Part shown: piece after piece, positions 1-9,005 of the stretch | Position numbering within the stretch: the stretch's first letter is position 1 | How the letters are laid out: every line of letters begins with the position of its first letter | From: LLD-282 sp964395835 | Lineage (GTDB): Bacteria > Pseudomonadota > Gammaproteobacteria > Berkiellales > Berkiellaceae | Direction of reading: 5' to 3' | NCBI GenBank assembly: GCA_964395835.1 | Contig: CAYNBJ010000003.1 | Location: forward strand, 103,685-167,684 | DNA: 64,000 nt | Made by a program: the position numbers and the translations under genes | The notes under the pieces: generated by a model | Told to the model about the DNA's origin: nothing | Databases searched by the model: none | The model's input: the letters and a program-made list of their open reading frames with translations, nothing else

Positions 1-907
1 TGAACAGAGCTTGTACTGTTTCTAAGGAGCCCGCTTGGATCGCTAAAAACAGAGCTGTATTTCCGTTATGATTAAAAGTATTGATGTCAAAGAGGCGCAA
101 TTTTATAAGAAAGTTTACAGAGCGATAAGCGCATTGACTAGCGTAGATCATCAGAGGATTATTTCCTTGGGAATCTGGATCTGTGATACCATCTTCTCGG
201 TACGCAAGATATTTCATGTCAGCCAAGTGCTCAGTATTCTGTGGTATATATTTTAAAAGGACCTGGACTGTTTTTTGGCATGCTGCTTTGATAGACAAGG
301 TGAGAGCAGTATCTCCGTCTTTGTTTTGTGTCGTGATATCTGCGTTCTTGTGTTTGAGCAGATATGAAACTGCATGATAATAGCCCTTACTTGCAAAAAT
401 CATTAATGCATTATTATCTGCATTGTTTTTGATATTAATGTCTGCGTTGTTGTTGATGAGAGTTGTGATTGTATCCAAATCAGAAGCTAGGGTTAATGCG
501 GTATTCCCATCTTCATTTTGCATGTTGATGATCGCGCAGATCGAAGAAGTGTTTTCATCACTATCAGGTGACGGCTTGGCATCTTGGCAGCGACATCTGA
601 TATGGTGCTTTAGTAATAAAATAAGAATTTCGTTTTGTTGTAATTGAGCCGCTAGCATGAGCGGTGTGTTTTTATTGAGATCGACTGCCTCAATGTGTGC
701 GCCCATCTCCAAAACTCTTTGAACAATCTCGTGATTTTCAGTTCGCACAGCTTCAATAAGAGGACAGAGATGCTCCTTTTCATAAGCAGTGATAGTTCTA
801 GCGCCTATTCCTTGAATCGTGCGGAGCACGAGCAGATTTTTTTCGCGTATCGCTTTGAAAAAATTTGTTTGTATTGTTTTGGCAGCTTGCTTTTTTTTCA
901 AGACCAT
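1..907 (-). CDS. Ankyrin-repeat protein, 3' end cut by window edge
   Basis: An open frame runs from an ATG at 907 down to the left edge without a stop, giving about 302 residues and no C-terminus. AAGG lies about seven bases before the ATG, and an in-frame stop lies a short way upstream. After a basic start (MVLKKKQAAKT), ANK-type helical repeats run from about residue 50 to the edge, with cores such as NTPLMLAAQLQQNEIL, NTALTLASDLDTI, DTALTLSIKA and NTALFLAIQAGSLETV. A Cys/Ser/Asp-rich insert near residues 108-125 interrupts the repeats. ANK repeats bind proteins; in intracellular bacteria such proteins are often secreted effectors, which here is inference. It is divergent from the ANK gene at 1242. 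Confidence 0.85.
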   Translation of the reverse strand, partial: MVLKKKQAAKTIQTNFFKAIREKNLLVLRTIQGIGARTITAYEKEHLCPLIEAVRTENHEIVQRVLEMGAHIEAVDLNKNTPLMLAAQLQQNEILILLLKHHIRCRCQDAKPSPDSDENTSSICAIINMQNEDGNTALTLASDLDTITTLINNNADINIKNNADNNALMIFASKGYYHAVSYLLKHKNADITTQNKDGDTALTLSIKAACQKTVQVLLKYIPQNTEHLADMKYLAYREDGITDPDSQGNNPLMIYASQCAYRSVNFLIKLRLFDINTFNHNGNTALFLAIQAGSLETVQALF

Positions 908-1241
908 CTCAAGACCTTGGCGCTTTATTAAAAAGATTGTTTCTGAAAAAGTTTATACCAAAATTTTTTATAAAAAGCGATTATGTCATGATGTTGTGGA
1001 CCTTTAAATAGGCACTACGCTTATGAGATGAGTGCATAGCGTTCGTGGGGATTTTTCTCTATAGCTTAAATGATTGTTAGACTAAAAGAATGAATTTTTA
1101 TATGAGATTTATTGCGTCTATGACTGCTTTTTTTAGAATCTCTTTTCAGTGAACCTATAGATTGGTTTGTGATGTATGCCGATATCATATTGATATGAAA
1201 AATGCTATATTTATGAATGATTCAGAAAAGGTATGGTTTTT
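908..1241. other. Intergenic region between divergent ANK genes
   Basis: About 330 bases without a convincing gene. It must hold the promoters of both divergent ANK genes. A short perfect inverted repeat (ATATCA-TAT-TGATAT, 1182-1196) lies about 45 bases before the start at 1242 and could be an operator. TATATT at 1206-1211 is a possible -10, but no good -35 is visible. Confidence 0.4.
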
Positions 1242-1691
1242 ATGGATACACGGCAAGATAATGACAAATTTGAATTTGCTTGCGCACTTCGTAATGGAAA
1301 CACTCGCCTAGTGAAAGAAAAGATAAAAAATTTATTGATCCACAATCGCTCAGAAGCAAGCATTCTCATTCAGGCGACTTTTCGAATTGCTGCTATTCGA
1401 GGTTATCTAGAACTCCTTGAGTATTGCCTGTCTAAAGGGGCGGATATTAATGCATTAGACTCGGAACACATGAGCGCACTGATGCATGCCGTCATTGGCG
1501 GTCATCAAAGCGCGGTTGAATTTCTTTTAAAGAGATCTGCCAAAATTCATGAGCATGTGGTCAATGGGTACAGCATTCTAAGCTGGGCAGAGTTCGGCGA
1601 TCCCAAAATCGCACAGCTTCTTTTGAATCACGGTGCTTCTCATTCCAGTGATAGCAAGAACAATTCTGTAAAGATATCGGCTAAGAGGTAG
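1242..1691 (+). CDS. Small ankyrin-repeat protein
   Basis: A 149-residue protein made almost entirely of about three to four ANK repeats (cores FRIAAIRGYLELLEYCL, MSALMHAVIGGHQSAVEFL and YSILSWAEFGDPKIAQLLL). It has no signal peptide or membrane segment. The start at 1242 is preferred because AGAAAAGG ends ten bases upstream. An earlier in-frame ATG at 1233 sits directly on that ribosome-binding site. The last 15 residues are polar and end in KISAKR. The function is unknown; a small soluble protein-protein binding module or secreted effector is likely by analogy with its neighbours. Confidence 0.8.
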   Translation: MDTRQDNDKFEFACALRNGNTRLVKEKIKNLLIHNRSEASILIQATFRIAAIRGYLELLEYCLSKGADINALDSEHMSALMHAVIGGHQSAVEFLLKRSAKIHEHVVNGYSILSWAEFGDPKIAQLLLNHGASHSSDSKNNSVKISAKR

Positions 1692-2293
1692 TAAAAACAT
1701 GCAGGGTAAAAATTTTGCGCGAATCAGAGAGTAATCGCAATTGCCAGATAATCCCCCTCCAAGCACCATAAGTATCTAGAACAAGTGCAAGATACCGATC
1801 ATGAAAATTATTAAAAAATTGATTATTTGCTTATCACAGCGACCTTTTTGTATGACTTTGGATGCGAAGAGCACAACGCAGGGAAAAAAACCGAGTTTCA
1901 GAAAAGTTGTATCATTCGTCGAACGCCTAGCTAGACAAGAGAACGATTGAGCATTGAGATTGAAGTTTTTTGCATTGAGATCAGGAGAAAAAGAAGATTT
2001 TTTTGCGTATCTTAAGTGAAACGGACCTCTTTTGTCTAAAAATCATCCTGTCATCTCAGACTTGAGTATCTATGGATGCGGATCAGTCTGTGTTTACGCG
2101 TTCGCATTTTTTATTGAAGATTGGATTTTTCACAAATGAGCAGTCATTTGGTTTGTGAGTTTTTTGTGAATTATTATAATATCGATTTTACAGAGCGACT
2201 TTCGTTCTTTAAAATCGAGTCTGAAAAAATAAAATTCATTTTAAAAAACTTTGCTTGCTAACATAGAATCATCTGAACATAAAGGAAAAAACC
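1692..2293. other. Intergenic region
   Basis: About 600 bases with no supported gene on either strand. Its right part carries a plausible sigma70 promoter for the gene at 2294 (listed separately). The rest shows no repeat, RNA gene or ANK remnant that I can recognise. Confidence 0.4.
2153..2180 (+). promoter_or_regulatory. Predicted sigma70 promoter of the ANK gene at 2294
   Basis: TTGTGA (2153-2158) and a perfect TATAAT (2175-2180) are separated by 16 bases. This would give a 5' untranslated region of about 105 bases. The prediction rests on consensus match only. Confidence 0.45.
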
Positions 2294-3328
2294 ATGCATA
2301 TTACGATTGACTCTCATGAGTCGGAAGAATCAAACCAAAACCATCTCTCTTGCGAAGCGATATTGGATGAAGACAGAGCAAATGCCGAGGTATTCGATTT
2401 GATGTTATTAGAAGTACAAGATCTCATGAGGCGCGGAAATGGTACGGCGATCAAAAATATGAATTTATCAAAAAATCTTATGGATCATATTTCATCTATT
2501 TATGAACCTGCCACTGTATTTCTCAGTGCGATCGTATTTGCTGACATGGAGATTATTAGGTATTTTCTCAACGAAAAAAATGCAAACATCAATCAGGTTG
2601 ACAGGCATGGTCGCACCGCCCTCATGCTAGCCGCTTACGGAAATGTAAAGGCTCATCAGAGTTCCCTCTTGAATTTTCTGTTGCAGCACAAAGATATTGA
2701 TATTAATCTTGTAGATCACGAGGGATCTTCTGCTTTAATGTATTTTTGCAGGACCGGAAATGTTGATGCAGTCAAACAATTGCTGAAACAGAACGATATA
2801 GACAAAAATTATATCGATCCAAACAGCCAGACTGCTTTATCGATCGCTGTGAATCAGGGTTACGTAGATATCGTGAAAATTCTCTTAGAAGATCAGCAGA
2901 TTTTGAAGGCAAGCCGTACTTATAAAAACCAAGACGGAGCAACGTTAGCGATGCAGGCTGCGCTATTTGCGCATACCAATGTGCTAGAACTTCTTATCGC
3001 ACACAGTACTCATGAGGATTTGATCCAGTTAAAAGCAATGGCTGCACAAAATTGTTATCAGCCACATATCGCCAGGATGATCAATTCTCACGTTGAACCC
3101 GATATACTCAGTAGTTTTGTCACTTCATTGACCAATTATTTTTTCGCGACCACTGCGTCTTGTTTCAGTGCCTATCGATCTCCTGAACAGGTTGATTGTT
3201 ACAAGCATTATACGGAAGAAGCCAGTCCAATGCTTCTATCGTTTAGCCAAAATACTCCGAGAAGTGACTCTTCGTCACCTATCGATCATCCAAATTTTGA
3301 AAAAGATCGCCTCAATCGGTTTGTATAA
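2294..3328 (+). CDS. Ankyrin-repeat protein with aromatic C-terminal segment
   Basis: A 344-residue protein. AAAGGA lies seven bases before the ATG. Residues about 65-265 contain five or six ANK repeats (cores RTALMLAAYGN, SSALMYFCRTGNVDAVKQLL, QTALSIAVNQGYVDIVKILL and ATLAMQAALFAHTNVLELL). A segment rich in Phe/Tyr/Ser/Thr follows at about 270-293 (FVTSLTNYFFATTASCF), then a polar Ser/Pro-rich tail of about 50 residues. The order ANK array, aromatic amphipathic or hydrophobic stretch, disordered tail recurs in the genes at 3623, 5412, 10130 and 15091. Its role is unknown; a secreted host-interacting protein is the likeliest guess. Confidence 0.82.
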   Translation: MHITIDSHESEESNQNHLSCEAILDEDRANAEVFDLMLLEVQDLMRRGNGTAIKNMNLSKNLMDHISSIYEPATVFLSAIVFADMEIIRYFLNEKNANINQVDRHGRTALMLAAYGNVKAHQSSLLNFLLQHKDIDINLVDHEGSSALMYFCRTGNVDAVKQLLKQNDIDKNYIDPNSQTALSIAVNQGYVDIVKILLEDQQILKASRTYKNQDGATLAMQAALFAHTNVLELLIAHSTHEDLIQLKAMAAQNCYQPHIARMINSHVEPDILSSFVTSLTNYFFATTASCFSAYRSPEQVDCYKHYTEEASPMLLSFSQNTPRSDSSSPIDHPNFEKDRLNRFV

Positions 3329-3622
3329 GTCATCTGTTGCATGATCCCCAAGATTTTCTAGTGCTCAAAGAGGCCTCAGCTTTTGGATTTTTTCTGATAC
3401 TGAGGCGCATGCTTGGAGGTCTCTGATCTCAAAATAATAAACTTATAAATTTTCGAAGACTTTGATGTTTTTTGTAGATGCACATATGCAAAACCGATCC
3501 AAAATGATGCGATGACTCAATCAGGCTCAGGCCTGTTCAATATGATTTCAAGTTGCATTGCAATGAAAAAATCGATTATTATTTGGGAATAGAATATTGT
3601 TTTCAATAGGAAAATTCAGAAA

Positions 3623-4780
3623 ATGCTAGGCTTTGACGAAAATGACAATGCGCTTTTGATCGCTTGCGAGGAAGGAGACGCAGATCTGGCTCTTTTCCTA
3701 TTGTGCAGAGATATTCAGACTCTCAAGCCGATGCTGGATGCTGTGAATTCACAAGGTCAAGGACCATTAATCTTAGCAACTCGTCGGGGCCTGTTAGGGG
3801 TCGTATCGGATATTTTAAGACTAGCTCCTGAGCTAGTCTATCAGAAAGACAGTGATGGTAAGAGTGCCGCAAGCTATGCGATTGAGAATAAAGCAGATGC
3901 TCAAAGCCAGACAGAAAAAGCAACTGAGGCGCTGCGTGGTGCAAATAGCTTGATGTGTCGAGACAAGTCTACGGAAAAATGTGTAGAATGGTATAGATGG
4001 TCTCATTCTACAGAACAACCTGCTAGTACTAGAATGGAGAGACAGACCGAGATTTTTGCGGCGATGTCTGCCGAGATGTCTGACAACATGTCTACCGCGG
4101 TGTCGCTGATGAAAAACTATAGCGACATGTTCCAGCAATACATCAAGAAAGTAGAAGCCTGTGATTCTGCTCTAAAGCAAACTATGCCAATAATGTCCAC
4201 TTTATCTCAGAAAATGAAATATATTGATTCTAAATTCCGTGTTGTGGATCTGTCACTCTCTGCGCTCACTCAGGCATGGCTTATCATTAGCATATGGGTG
4301 AATAAATTAAAGTCTGATCGCGCCAAGAACAATTTGGAATCCGAGGAGATGGGGATTGCCATGTTGAGGGTGATAGACCTGGCGCAGAAGCACTACGAAG
4401 CGGCCGGGCACCACGCAGAGTGTTTGAAAAAATATATGGTTTTTTCAAAAATCGAGATGGCTTTGCAAGATAGACAGGTGCTCTTATTAGGTTTTTGGCA
4501 AAAAATCCGACTTTTCTTGAAAAAAGCTCAGGAGAGTATTGTGTCTTTTTGTACAAGTGCTTATGAAACAATCTCTTCCTGGTTCGATGTGCACAGTGAG
4601 CCACGAAATGAAGATCTTTTGAATTCTGAAAGAGCTAATACGAATCCAGAGAATCAAGATGGATCTGCGCTTAATGGGTTGTCAGCGTTCATGGCCTTTT
4701 GGCCTATTGGCCAAAGAATTTCTCGGGAAACTGAAAATGACGAGCAGGCAGATCCGATCATGAGCGCACTTCGATTTTAA
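3623..4780 (+). CDS. Ankyrin/helical protein with shared C-terminal module
   Basis: A 385-residue protein. Residues about 5-95 form two or three ANK repeats (NALLIACEEGDADLALFLL, GPLILATRRGLLGVVSDIL). Residues about 135-290 look like a long, Met- and Gln-rich helical or coiled-coil region with a hydrophobic patch (AWLIISIWV). At about residue 290-325 there is a module (FWQKIRLFL, then SFCTSAYETISSWF) clearly related to the C-termini of the proteins at 5412 and 10130 (WWQEIWIFL, SFCASVSETICSWL). A polar tail ends in IMSALRF. TAGGA lies 11 bases before the ATG, which is rather far. The shared module suggests a common localisation or secretion step; no biochemical function can be assigned. Confidence 0.8.
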   Translation: MLGFDENDNALLIACEEGDADLALFLLCRDIQTLKPMLDAVNSQGQGPLILATRRGLLGVVSDILRLAPELVYQKDSDGKSAASYAIENKADAQSQTEKATEALRGANSLMCRDKSTEKCVEWYRWSHSTEQPASTRMERQTEIFAAMSAEMSDNMSTAVSLMKNYSDMFQQYIKKVEACDSALKQTMPIMSTLSQKMKYIDSKFRVVDLSLSALTQAWLIISIWVNKLKSDRAKNNLESEEMGIAMLRVIDLAQKHYEAAGHHAECLKKYMVFSKIEMALQDRQVLLLGFWQKIRLFLKKAQESIVSFCTSAYETISSWFDVHSEPRNEDLLNSERANTNPENQDGSALNGLSAFMAFWPIGQRISRETENDEQADPIMSALRF

Positions 4781-5323
4781 AGTAGAGTATATTTTCATTC
4801 TTTTGAAAATAGAGCTCTTTCATCAATTTTTCAATATGAAACAGTTCATGAGAATAACGATAAAGGACATGTCAAAATTGAGCAAAAATAGCAGCTCTCA
4901 TGCATCATATGGATTGAATTCAAGAGAATTTGATTCATTCGCTGTATGGAATCAAGGTTTTTTAAGAAGAAAAATATATTATCGAGAAGCGCTATTATAG
5001 CTCTTCCATGCTATTTGATGCGTAAGAATGCAATAATATTGCTCATAGTGATTGGTGGATTGCACGCTCATTGTATTGGAGATGAGACTTGGTGTTTAAT
5101 GCAGATAAATTTTGGATGATAGATGCAAAAGCTGCAGAACATTTAGGCTCCTCATGCAACGTTTCTGCTCAGCTGAATACAAAGGAGTATGAGAAGGAAA
5201 TTCCATGTCTTTCAATGATCTCACTTGTTCAGTCAAGAAAATTTTTTAGGCCTAGGCGCTCTCTATGCCCTTCCATTCCGTATCGAATTTATGTATATTA
5301 ATCATATAGTTGCACGAAAGTTG
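4781..5323. other. Intergenic region upstream of the large ANK gene
   Basis: About 540 bases. Two short open frames (4803-5000 and 5089-5301) have no good ribosome-binding site and no recognisable domain, so I do not call them. A small AT-rich hairpin (TATTTTC/GAAAATA, 4790-4811) just after the 3623 gene may act as a weak terminator. The right end (from about 5270) resembles sequence upstream of the 10130 and 12956 genes (TTTATGTATATT-type motif) and probably belongs to a common promoter region. Confidence 0.35.
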
Positions 5324-5411
5324 GCAGCAACCCTCTTTGTTGGCTCTGACACAAGACATCAGAGCTAAGATTTGTTTTTTTAGCATAGCCTATCGGCTCT
5401 AAGGATTTAAA
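5324..5411 (+). promoter_or_regulatory. Conserved structured 5' leader, copy 1
   Basis: The 88 bases before the ATG at 5412 are nearly identical to 12867-12955 before the paralogue at 12956 (about three or four differences by eye). Both contain a perfect hairpin: GGCTCTGA (5342-5349) pairs with TCAGAGCT (5359-5366) around a 9-base loop. A smaller AGCC-TATC-GGCT hairpin sits just before the AAGGA ribosome-binding site (5401-5405). An alternative pairing AGCAAC/GTTGGCT, upstream of and overlapping the first hairpin, would exclude it, so a switch or attenuation mechanism is conceivable. The element matches no riboswitch that I recognise. Confidence 0.5.
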
Positions 5412-8400
5412 ATGGACAACTCTAAACAGCCGCAGCAACAATTGCAAGACGCTGAGTCTATGTTTGTTGTCTTAGAATCCGATTTCAAAAACGTCAATCC
5501 AGAAGACATTTTAGATTCTCTCAAGAACAATTCGCTCACACAGCAAGATTTTGCTGATCGAAGATTCTTTACTTATCTTGGGCCTGCGAAAAAAAAGATA
5601 GAAGTCACTTTTTTCCAGAAAGCTTTGCTGCAATTGCGACGCAGTATGCTGAAAAACAGTAAGTGGTTAACATGGTTAGAAATTGCAAAAGTTATTTTAG
5701 AGCACGATTGCCCTAGAGATAATCCTAATCTAGCCAAGAAGGACGCACTCCTTATTGTGCTACATATCATGCAAGAGCAGATGGGTGAGATGATACATTG
5801 GAGGCAGCAGAAGCAAAATTTTGATGATGCACAAAAAAAATATGATTCCCTGAAAGACATTTTACAACTGATTTTAAAAAAGCAGATATGCCGAGTGACG
5901 AATAAGCATATTGAATCTTCTTTGTATTTGAATGAGTTTGCAATTGTAAATGAGCTTGTAGCAGCTGAGTGCAGACAAAGGAATTCAGAGATTCACGGAC
6001 CAGACTCGCAAACGTCCTTTATTACGATTTTCAATCGAGACACAGATCTGCCTCTTTTGCATACAGTTCTGGATCGTATGAGCGCAGATCACGATTCTAT
6101 ATTCGGAGATAGCTCCCTTGAGATCGAGAGTGAATTGTTCCAAATTTTCAAAACACTTGTGCAAACATATCCAAAATTGGCTTCATCTTCATATAGATAT
6201 CACAATGTCCCGAATGGATCTCACTCAACGACTCCTTTAGACTATGTTTTAAATAAACTGCTGATATCTCAAGAGGCAGATTCTAATTCCCATCGAAGTA
6301 AAAAAGCCCGTGAGCTGCTAAAAAGTATTCAGTGCTTGAAGCTTCAAGGCGTCGATATCTCACAAGTACCCTCTATGTTAACAGAATCACAATATCCAAT
6401 ATGGCATCCATTTCAGGTTTTTATAGAATCCTTGATAGCGTGCAAAAATAATAATGAAGAGGCCGCTGCAGTGGTCTATACAGGTGAAACCACCCTTCAT
6501 ATTGCAGCGAAAAACGGCAGCATGCAGGATTTGCAAGATCTCATCAACAGCCTAAACAGCTCTGATCAGCAAGATGTGTTTTCGTATAAGGATAATAAAA
6601 ATTGGACTGCCTTACATGTGGCAGCTAATAGGGGGCATGTAGAGGTTGTCCGAGCACTGCTTGGCGCTAATGCCGCTAGCGATGCGTGGGATAGTAAAGG
6701 CCGTACTGCCTTACATTTGGCAGCTAATCAGGGGCATGTAGAGGTTGTCCGAGAACTGCTGAGCTTGAATAATCAGACGTTGCTTCTTATGGCAGATGAT
6801 TATTACACACATTCTGCCTTGCATTTGGCAGCTTTGAAAGGGCATTTAGAGTGCGTGCAAGCACTGCTGGAGGTGAAAAATCCGTATTTGCTTTGCTTGC
6901 AGGATAAAGATGGCCATACTGCCTTACATGTGGCAGCTTGGGGGGGGCATGTAAAGGTCATCCAAGAACTGCTTCGGGAGGAGGATGCGTCCTTGCTTAC
7001 GCAGCGGGATCAGAAAGGCCATACCGCCTTACATGTGGCAGCTTTGAAAGGGAATTTAGAGTGCGTGAAAGCACTGCTGGGGGTGCGGAATATATATTTG
7101 CTTCTCAATCAAGATAATAGCGGACATACCGCCTTGCATTTGGCAGCTTGGCAGGGGCATGACAAGGTTGTGCAAGAACTGCTGGGGGTGAATAATCCAT
7201 ATTTGCCTCGATCGCAGGATAAAGATGGTCGTACTGCCTTACATGTGGCAGCTTGGCAGGGGCATGACAAGGTTGTGCAAGCACTGCTTAGTGTGAAGAA
7301 GCAGGATTTACTTCCACTGCAGGATCGAGATGGTCGTACTGCCTTACATGTGGCATCTTTGAAAGGGAATTTAGAGTGCGTGAAAGCACTGCTGGGGGTG
7401 GACAATCAAGATTTGCTTCTCATGAAAGATAATAGCGGACATACAGCCTTGCATTTGGCAGCTCTGAAAGGGAATTTAGAGTGCGTGCAAGCGCTGCTGG
7501 GGGTGGATAATCAAGATTTGCTTCTCATAAAGAATAAAGATGACCGTACTGCCTTGCATTTTGCAGCTAATCAGGGGCATGTAGAAGTTGTCCGAGTACT
7601 GCTTCATAAGTCTGAGTGGCTGCGTATGCAGTTAGATCATAAAGGTCATACTGCTTTATATTATGCACAGAAGGGCAAGTATAGCGATGTTGTGCAAGTA
7701 CTGAATTTGCACCGAACGAGTGATAATAACGAACATACTGCTTTAGATTTGGGAGGTCAGAAAGGTGCTCCGCATGAGCCGGATTTGAGCAATTTGATAG
7801 ATAATCTCGAATGCAGCGTTATGGATTCAGCTTTATCGTCCACAAATAAGAATGCAGTAGAGCAATCTTTGGAACAAAGTGCGCAGCAGCTTCCAGAGCC
7901 AGATTCTCAAGAGCAAGATATTGTTCAGACCCCAGTGGGCTTGAATCGTGATGGCCTCAACAATGTGAATGTAGAGCAATCTTTGGAACAAAGTGCGCAG
8001 CAGCTTCCAGAGCTAGATTCTCAAGAGCAAGATATTGTTCAGACCCCAGTGGGCTTGCATCGTGATGGCCTCAACAATGTGAATGTAGAGCAATCTTTGG
8101 AACAAAGTGCGCAGCAGCTTCCAGAGCTAGATTCTCAAGAGCAAGATATTGTTCAGACCCCAGTGGGCTTGAATCGTGATGGCCTCAACAATGTGAATGT
8201 AGAGCAATCTTTGGAACAAAGTGCGCAGCAGCTTCCAGAGCTAGATTCTCAAGAGCAAGATATTGTTCAGACCCCAGTGGGCTTGAATCGTGATGGCCCC
8301 AACAATGTGAATGTAGAGCAATCTTTGGAACAAAGTGCGCAGCAGCTTCAAGAGCAAGATTCTCAAGAGGAAGATATTGTTCCGACCCCAGTGGTCTTGC

Positions 8401-9005
8401 ATCGTGATAGCCTCAACAATGTGAATGTAGGGCAATCTTTGGAACAAAGTGCACAGCAGCTTCAAGAGCAAGATTCTCAAGAGAAAGATATTGTTCAGAC
8501 CCCAGTGGGCTTGCATCGTGATGGCCCCAACAATGTGAATGTAGGGCAATCTTTGGAACAAAGTGCGCAGCAGCTTCCAGAGCCAGATTCTCAAGAGAAA
8601 GATATTGTTCAGACCCCAGTGGGCTTGCATCGTGATGGCCTCAACAATGTGAATGATGATATATTGAATTTGAGACTGACGACTTCTTCGAATTCTCAAA
8701 ATGCTTTTTCGCATAATTCAGGTGCGGGTATGGCAAGTGCATCAACGTCTTCAGAACAGTTGAGTTGGTGGCAAGAAATTTGGATTTTTTTGAGCGCAAC
8801 TGTGGATAGTCTGTGGTCTTTTTGTGCGAGTGTTTCTGAAACAATTTGCTCATGGCTCGAATCGAGTAGGGAAGCAAGGACGATGCATTCTCCTTCCAGT
8901 GTTCCGGCTACTACGTCAGCGGCATCTCAGTCACTGAATGATTCTAGTGCTCCACTAAGACGTGAGGAATCAGGAATCGATCGCAGGAAGCGCAAGAATT
9001 CGTGA
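5412..9005 (+). CDS. Giant ankyrin-repeat protein with 38-residue tandem repeats
   Basis: A 1197-residue protein; AAGGA lies six bases before the ATG. Residues 1 to about 350 form an unrecognised alpha-helical domain shared with the proteins at 10130 and 12956. Residues about 357-780 hold 12-13 canonical ANK repeats (for example TALHVAAWQGHDKVVQALL), several nearly identical to each other. Residues about 815-1085 are seven copies of a 38-residue, Gln/Glu-rich unit (EQSLEQSAQQLPELDSQEQD core). Next comes an aromatic segment (LSWWQEIWIFL, SFCASVSETICSWL), a Ser-rich stretch and a basic end (DRRKRKNS) that resembles a monopartite nuclear localisation signal. There is no signal peptide. It is likely a secreted effector (inference from architecture and context). 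Confidence 0.9.
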   Translation: MDNSKQPQQQLQDAESMFVVLESDFKNVNPEDILDSLKNNSLTQQDFADRRFFTYLGPAKKKIEVTFFQKALLQLRRSMLKNSKWLTWLEIAKVILEHDCPRDNPNLAKKDALLIVLHIMQEQMGEMIHWRQQKQNFDDAQKKYDSLKDILQLILKKQICRVTNKHIESSLYLNEFAIVNELVAAECRQRNSEIHGPDSQTSFITIFNRDTDLPLLHTVLDRMSADHDSIFGDSSLEIESELFQIFKTLVQTYPKLASSSYRYHNVPNGSHSTTPLDYVLNKLLISQEADSNSHRSKKARELLKSIQCLKLQGVDISQVPSMLTESQYPIWHPFQVFIESLIACKNNNEEAAAVVYTGETTLHIAAKNGSMQDLQDLINSLNSSDQQDVFSYKDNKNWTALHVAANRGHVEVVRALLGANAASDAWDSKGRTALHLAANQGHVEVVRELLSLNNQTLLLMADDYYTHSALHLAALKGHLECVQALLEVKNPYLLCLQDKDGHTALHVAAWGGHVKVIQELLREEDASLLTQRDQKGHTALHVAALKGNLECVKALLGVRNIYLLLNQDNSGHTALHLAAWQGHDKVVQELLGVNNPYLPRSQDKDGRTALHVAAWQGHDKVVQALLSVKKQDLLPLQDRDGRTALHVASLKGNLECVKALLGVDNQDLLLMKDNSGHTALHLAALKGNLECVQALLGVDNQDLLLIKNKDDRTALHFAANQGHVEVVRVLLHKSEWLRMQLDHKGHTALYYAQKGKYSDVVQVLNLHRTSDNNEHTALDLGGQKGAPHEPDLSNLIDNLECSVMDSALSSTNKNAVEQSLEQSAQQLPEPDSQEQDIVQTPVGLNRDGLNNVNVEQSLEQSAQQLPELDSQEQDIVQTPVGLHRDGLNNVNVEQSLEQSAQQLPELDSQEQDIVQTPVGLNRDGLNNVNVEQSLEQSAQQLPELDSQEQDIVQTPVGLNRDGPNNVNVEQSLEQSAQQLQEQDSQEEDIVPTPVVLHRDSLNNVNVGQSLEQSAQQLQEQDSQEKDIVQTPVGLHRDGPNNVNVGQSLEQSAQQLPEPDSQEKDIVQTPVGLHRDGLNNVNDDILNLRLTTSSNSQNAFSHNSGAGMASASTSSEQLSWWQEIWIFLSATVDSLWSFCASVSETICSWLESSREARTMHSPSSVPATTSAASQSLNDSSAPLRREESGIDRRKRKNS
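6595..7640 (+). repeat. Tandem ankyrin-coding DNA repeats (~102-105 bp)
   Basis: About ten consecutive units of 34-35 codons with very similar DNA. Recurrent motifs include actgccttacatgtggcagc and gaatttagagtgcgtg. Some units are much closer to each other than to the rest, such as those around 7020, 7330 and 7440, all with LKGNLECVKALLGV-type cores. This indicates recent internal duplication. Confidence 0.85.
7855..8665 (+). repeat. Seven 114-bp tandem repeats (38 residues each)
   Basis: The landmark ctttggaacaaagtg recurs at 7867, 7981, 8095, 8209, 8323, 8437 and 8551, exactly 114 bases apart, so the array is in frame and nearly homogeneous. Substitutions are few (for example CCAGAG versus CAAGAG, GAGCAA versus GAGAAA). 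The units encode a polar, acidic, Gln-rich segment ending in a hydrophobic patch (IVQTPVGL). A single degenerate unit can be seen at the same place in the paralogue at 10130 (near 12240-12300), so the array has expanded here. Confidence 0.95.

Noticed and set aside
423..931. Plus-strand frames at the left edge
   Set aside because: The minus strand of the same DNA encodes clear ankyrin repeats; the plus frames have none.
3373..3406. Hairpin GCCTCAG/CTGAGGC after the 2294 gene as a terminator
   Set aside because: The stem is perfect but the loop is about 20 bases and no U-run follows; too weak to list as a feature.
4803..5000. 65-codon frame after the 3623 gene
   Set aside because: TTG start, no ribosome-binding site and no recognisable pattern.
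5089..5301. 70-codon frame before the 5412 gene
   Set aside because: No ribosome-binding site; its end lies in the conserved upstream region of the ANK family, so non-coding function explains it better.
6595..7640. CRISPR-like interpretation of the regular repeats in the 5412 gene
   Set aside because: The repeats are in frame, encode ankyrin cores, and lack short identical repeats with unique spacers.
8241..8714. 157-codon minus-strand frame over the 114-bp repeats
   Set aside because: A mirror of the repeated coding strand; the repeats keep any open antisense frame open.
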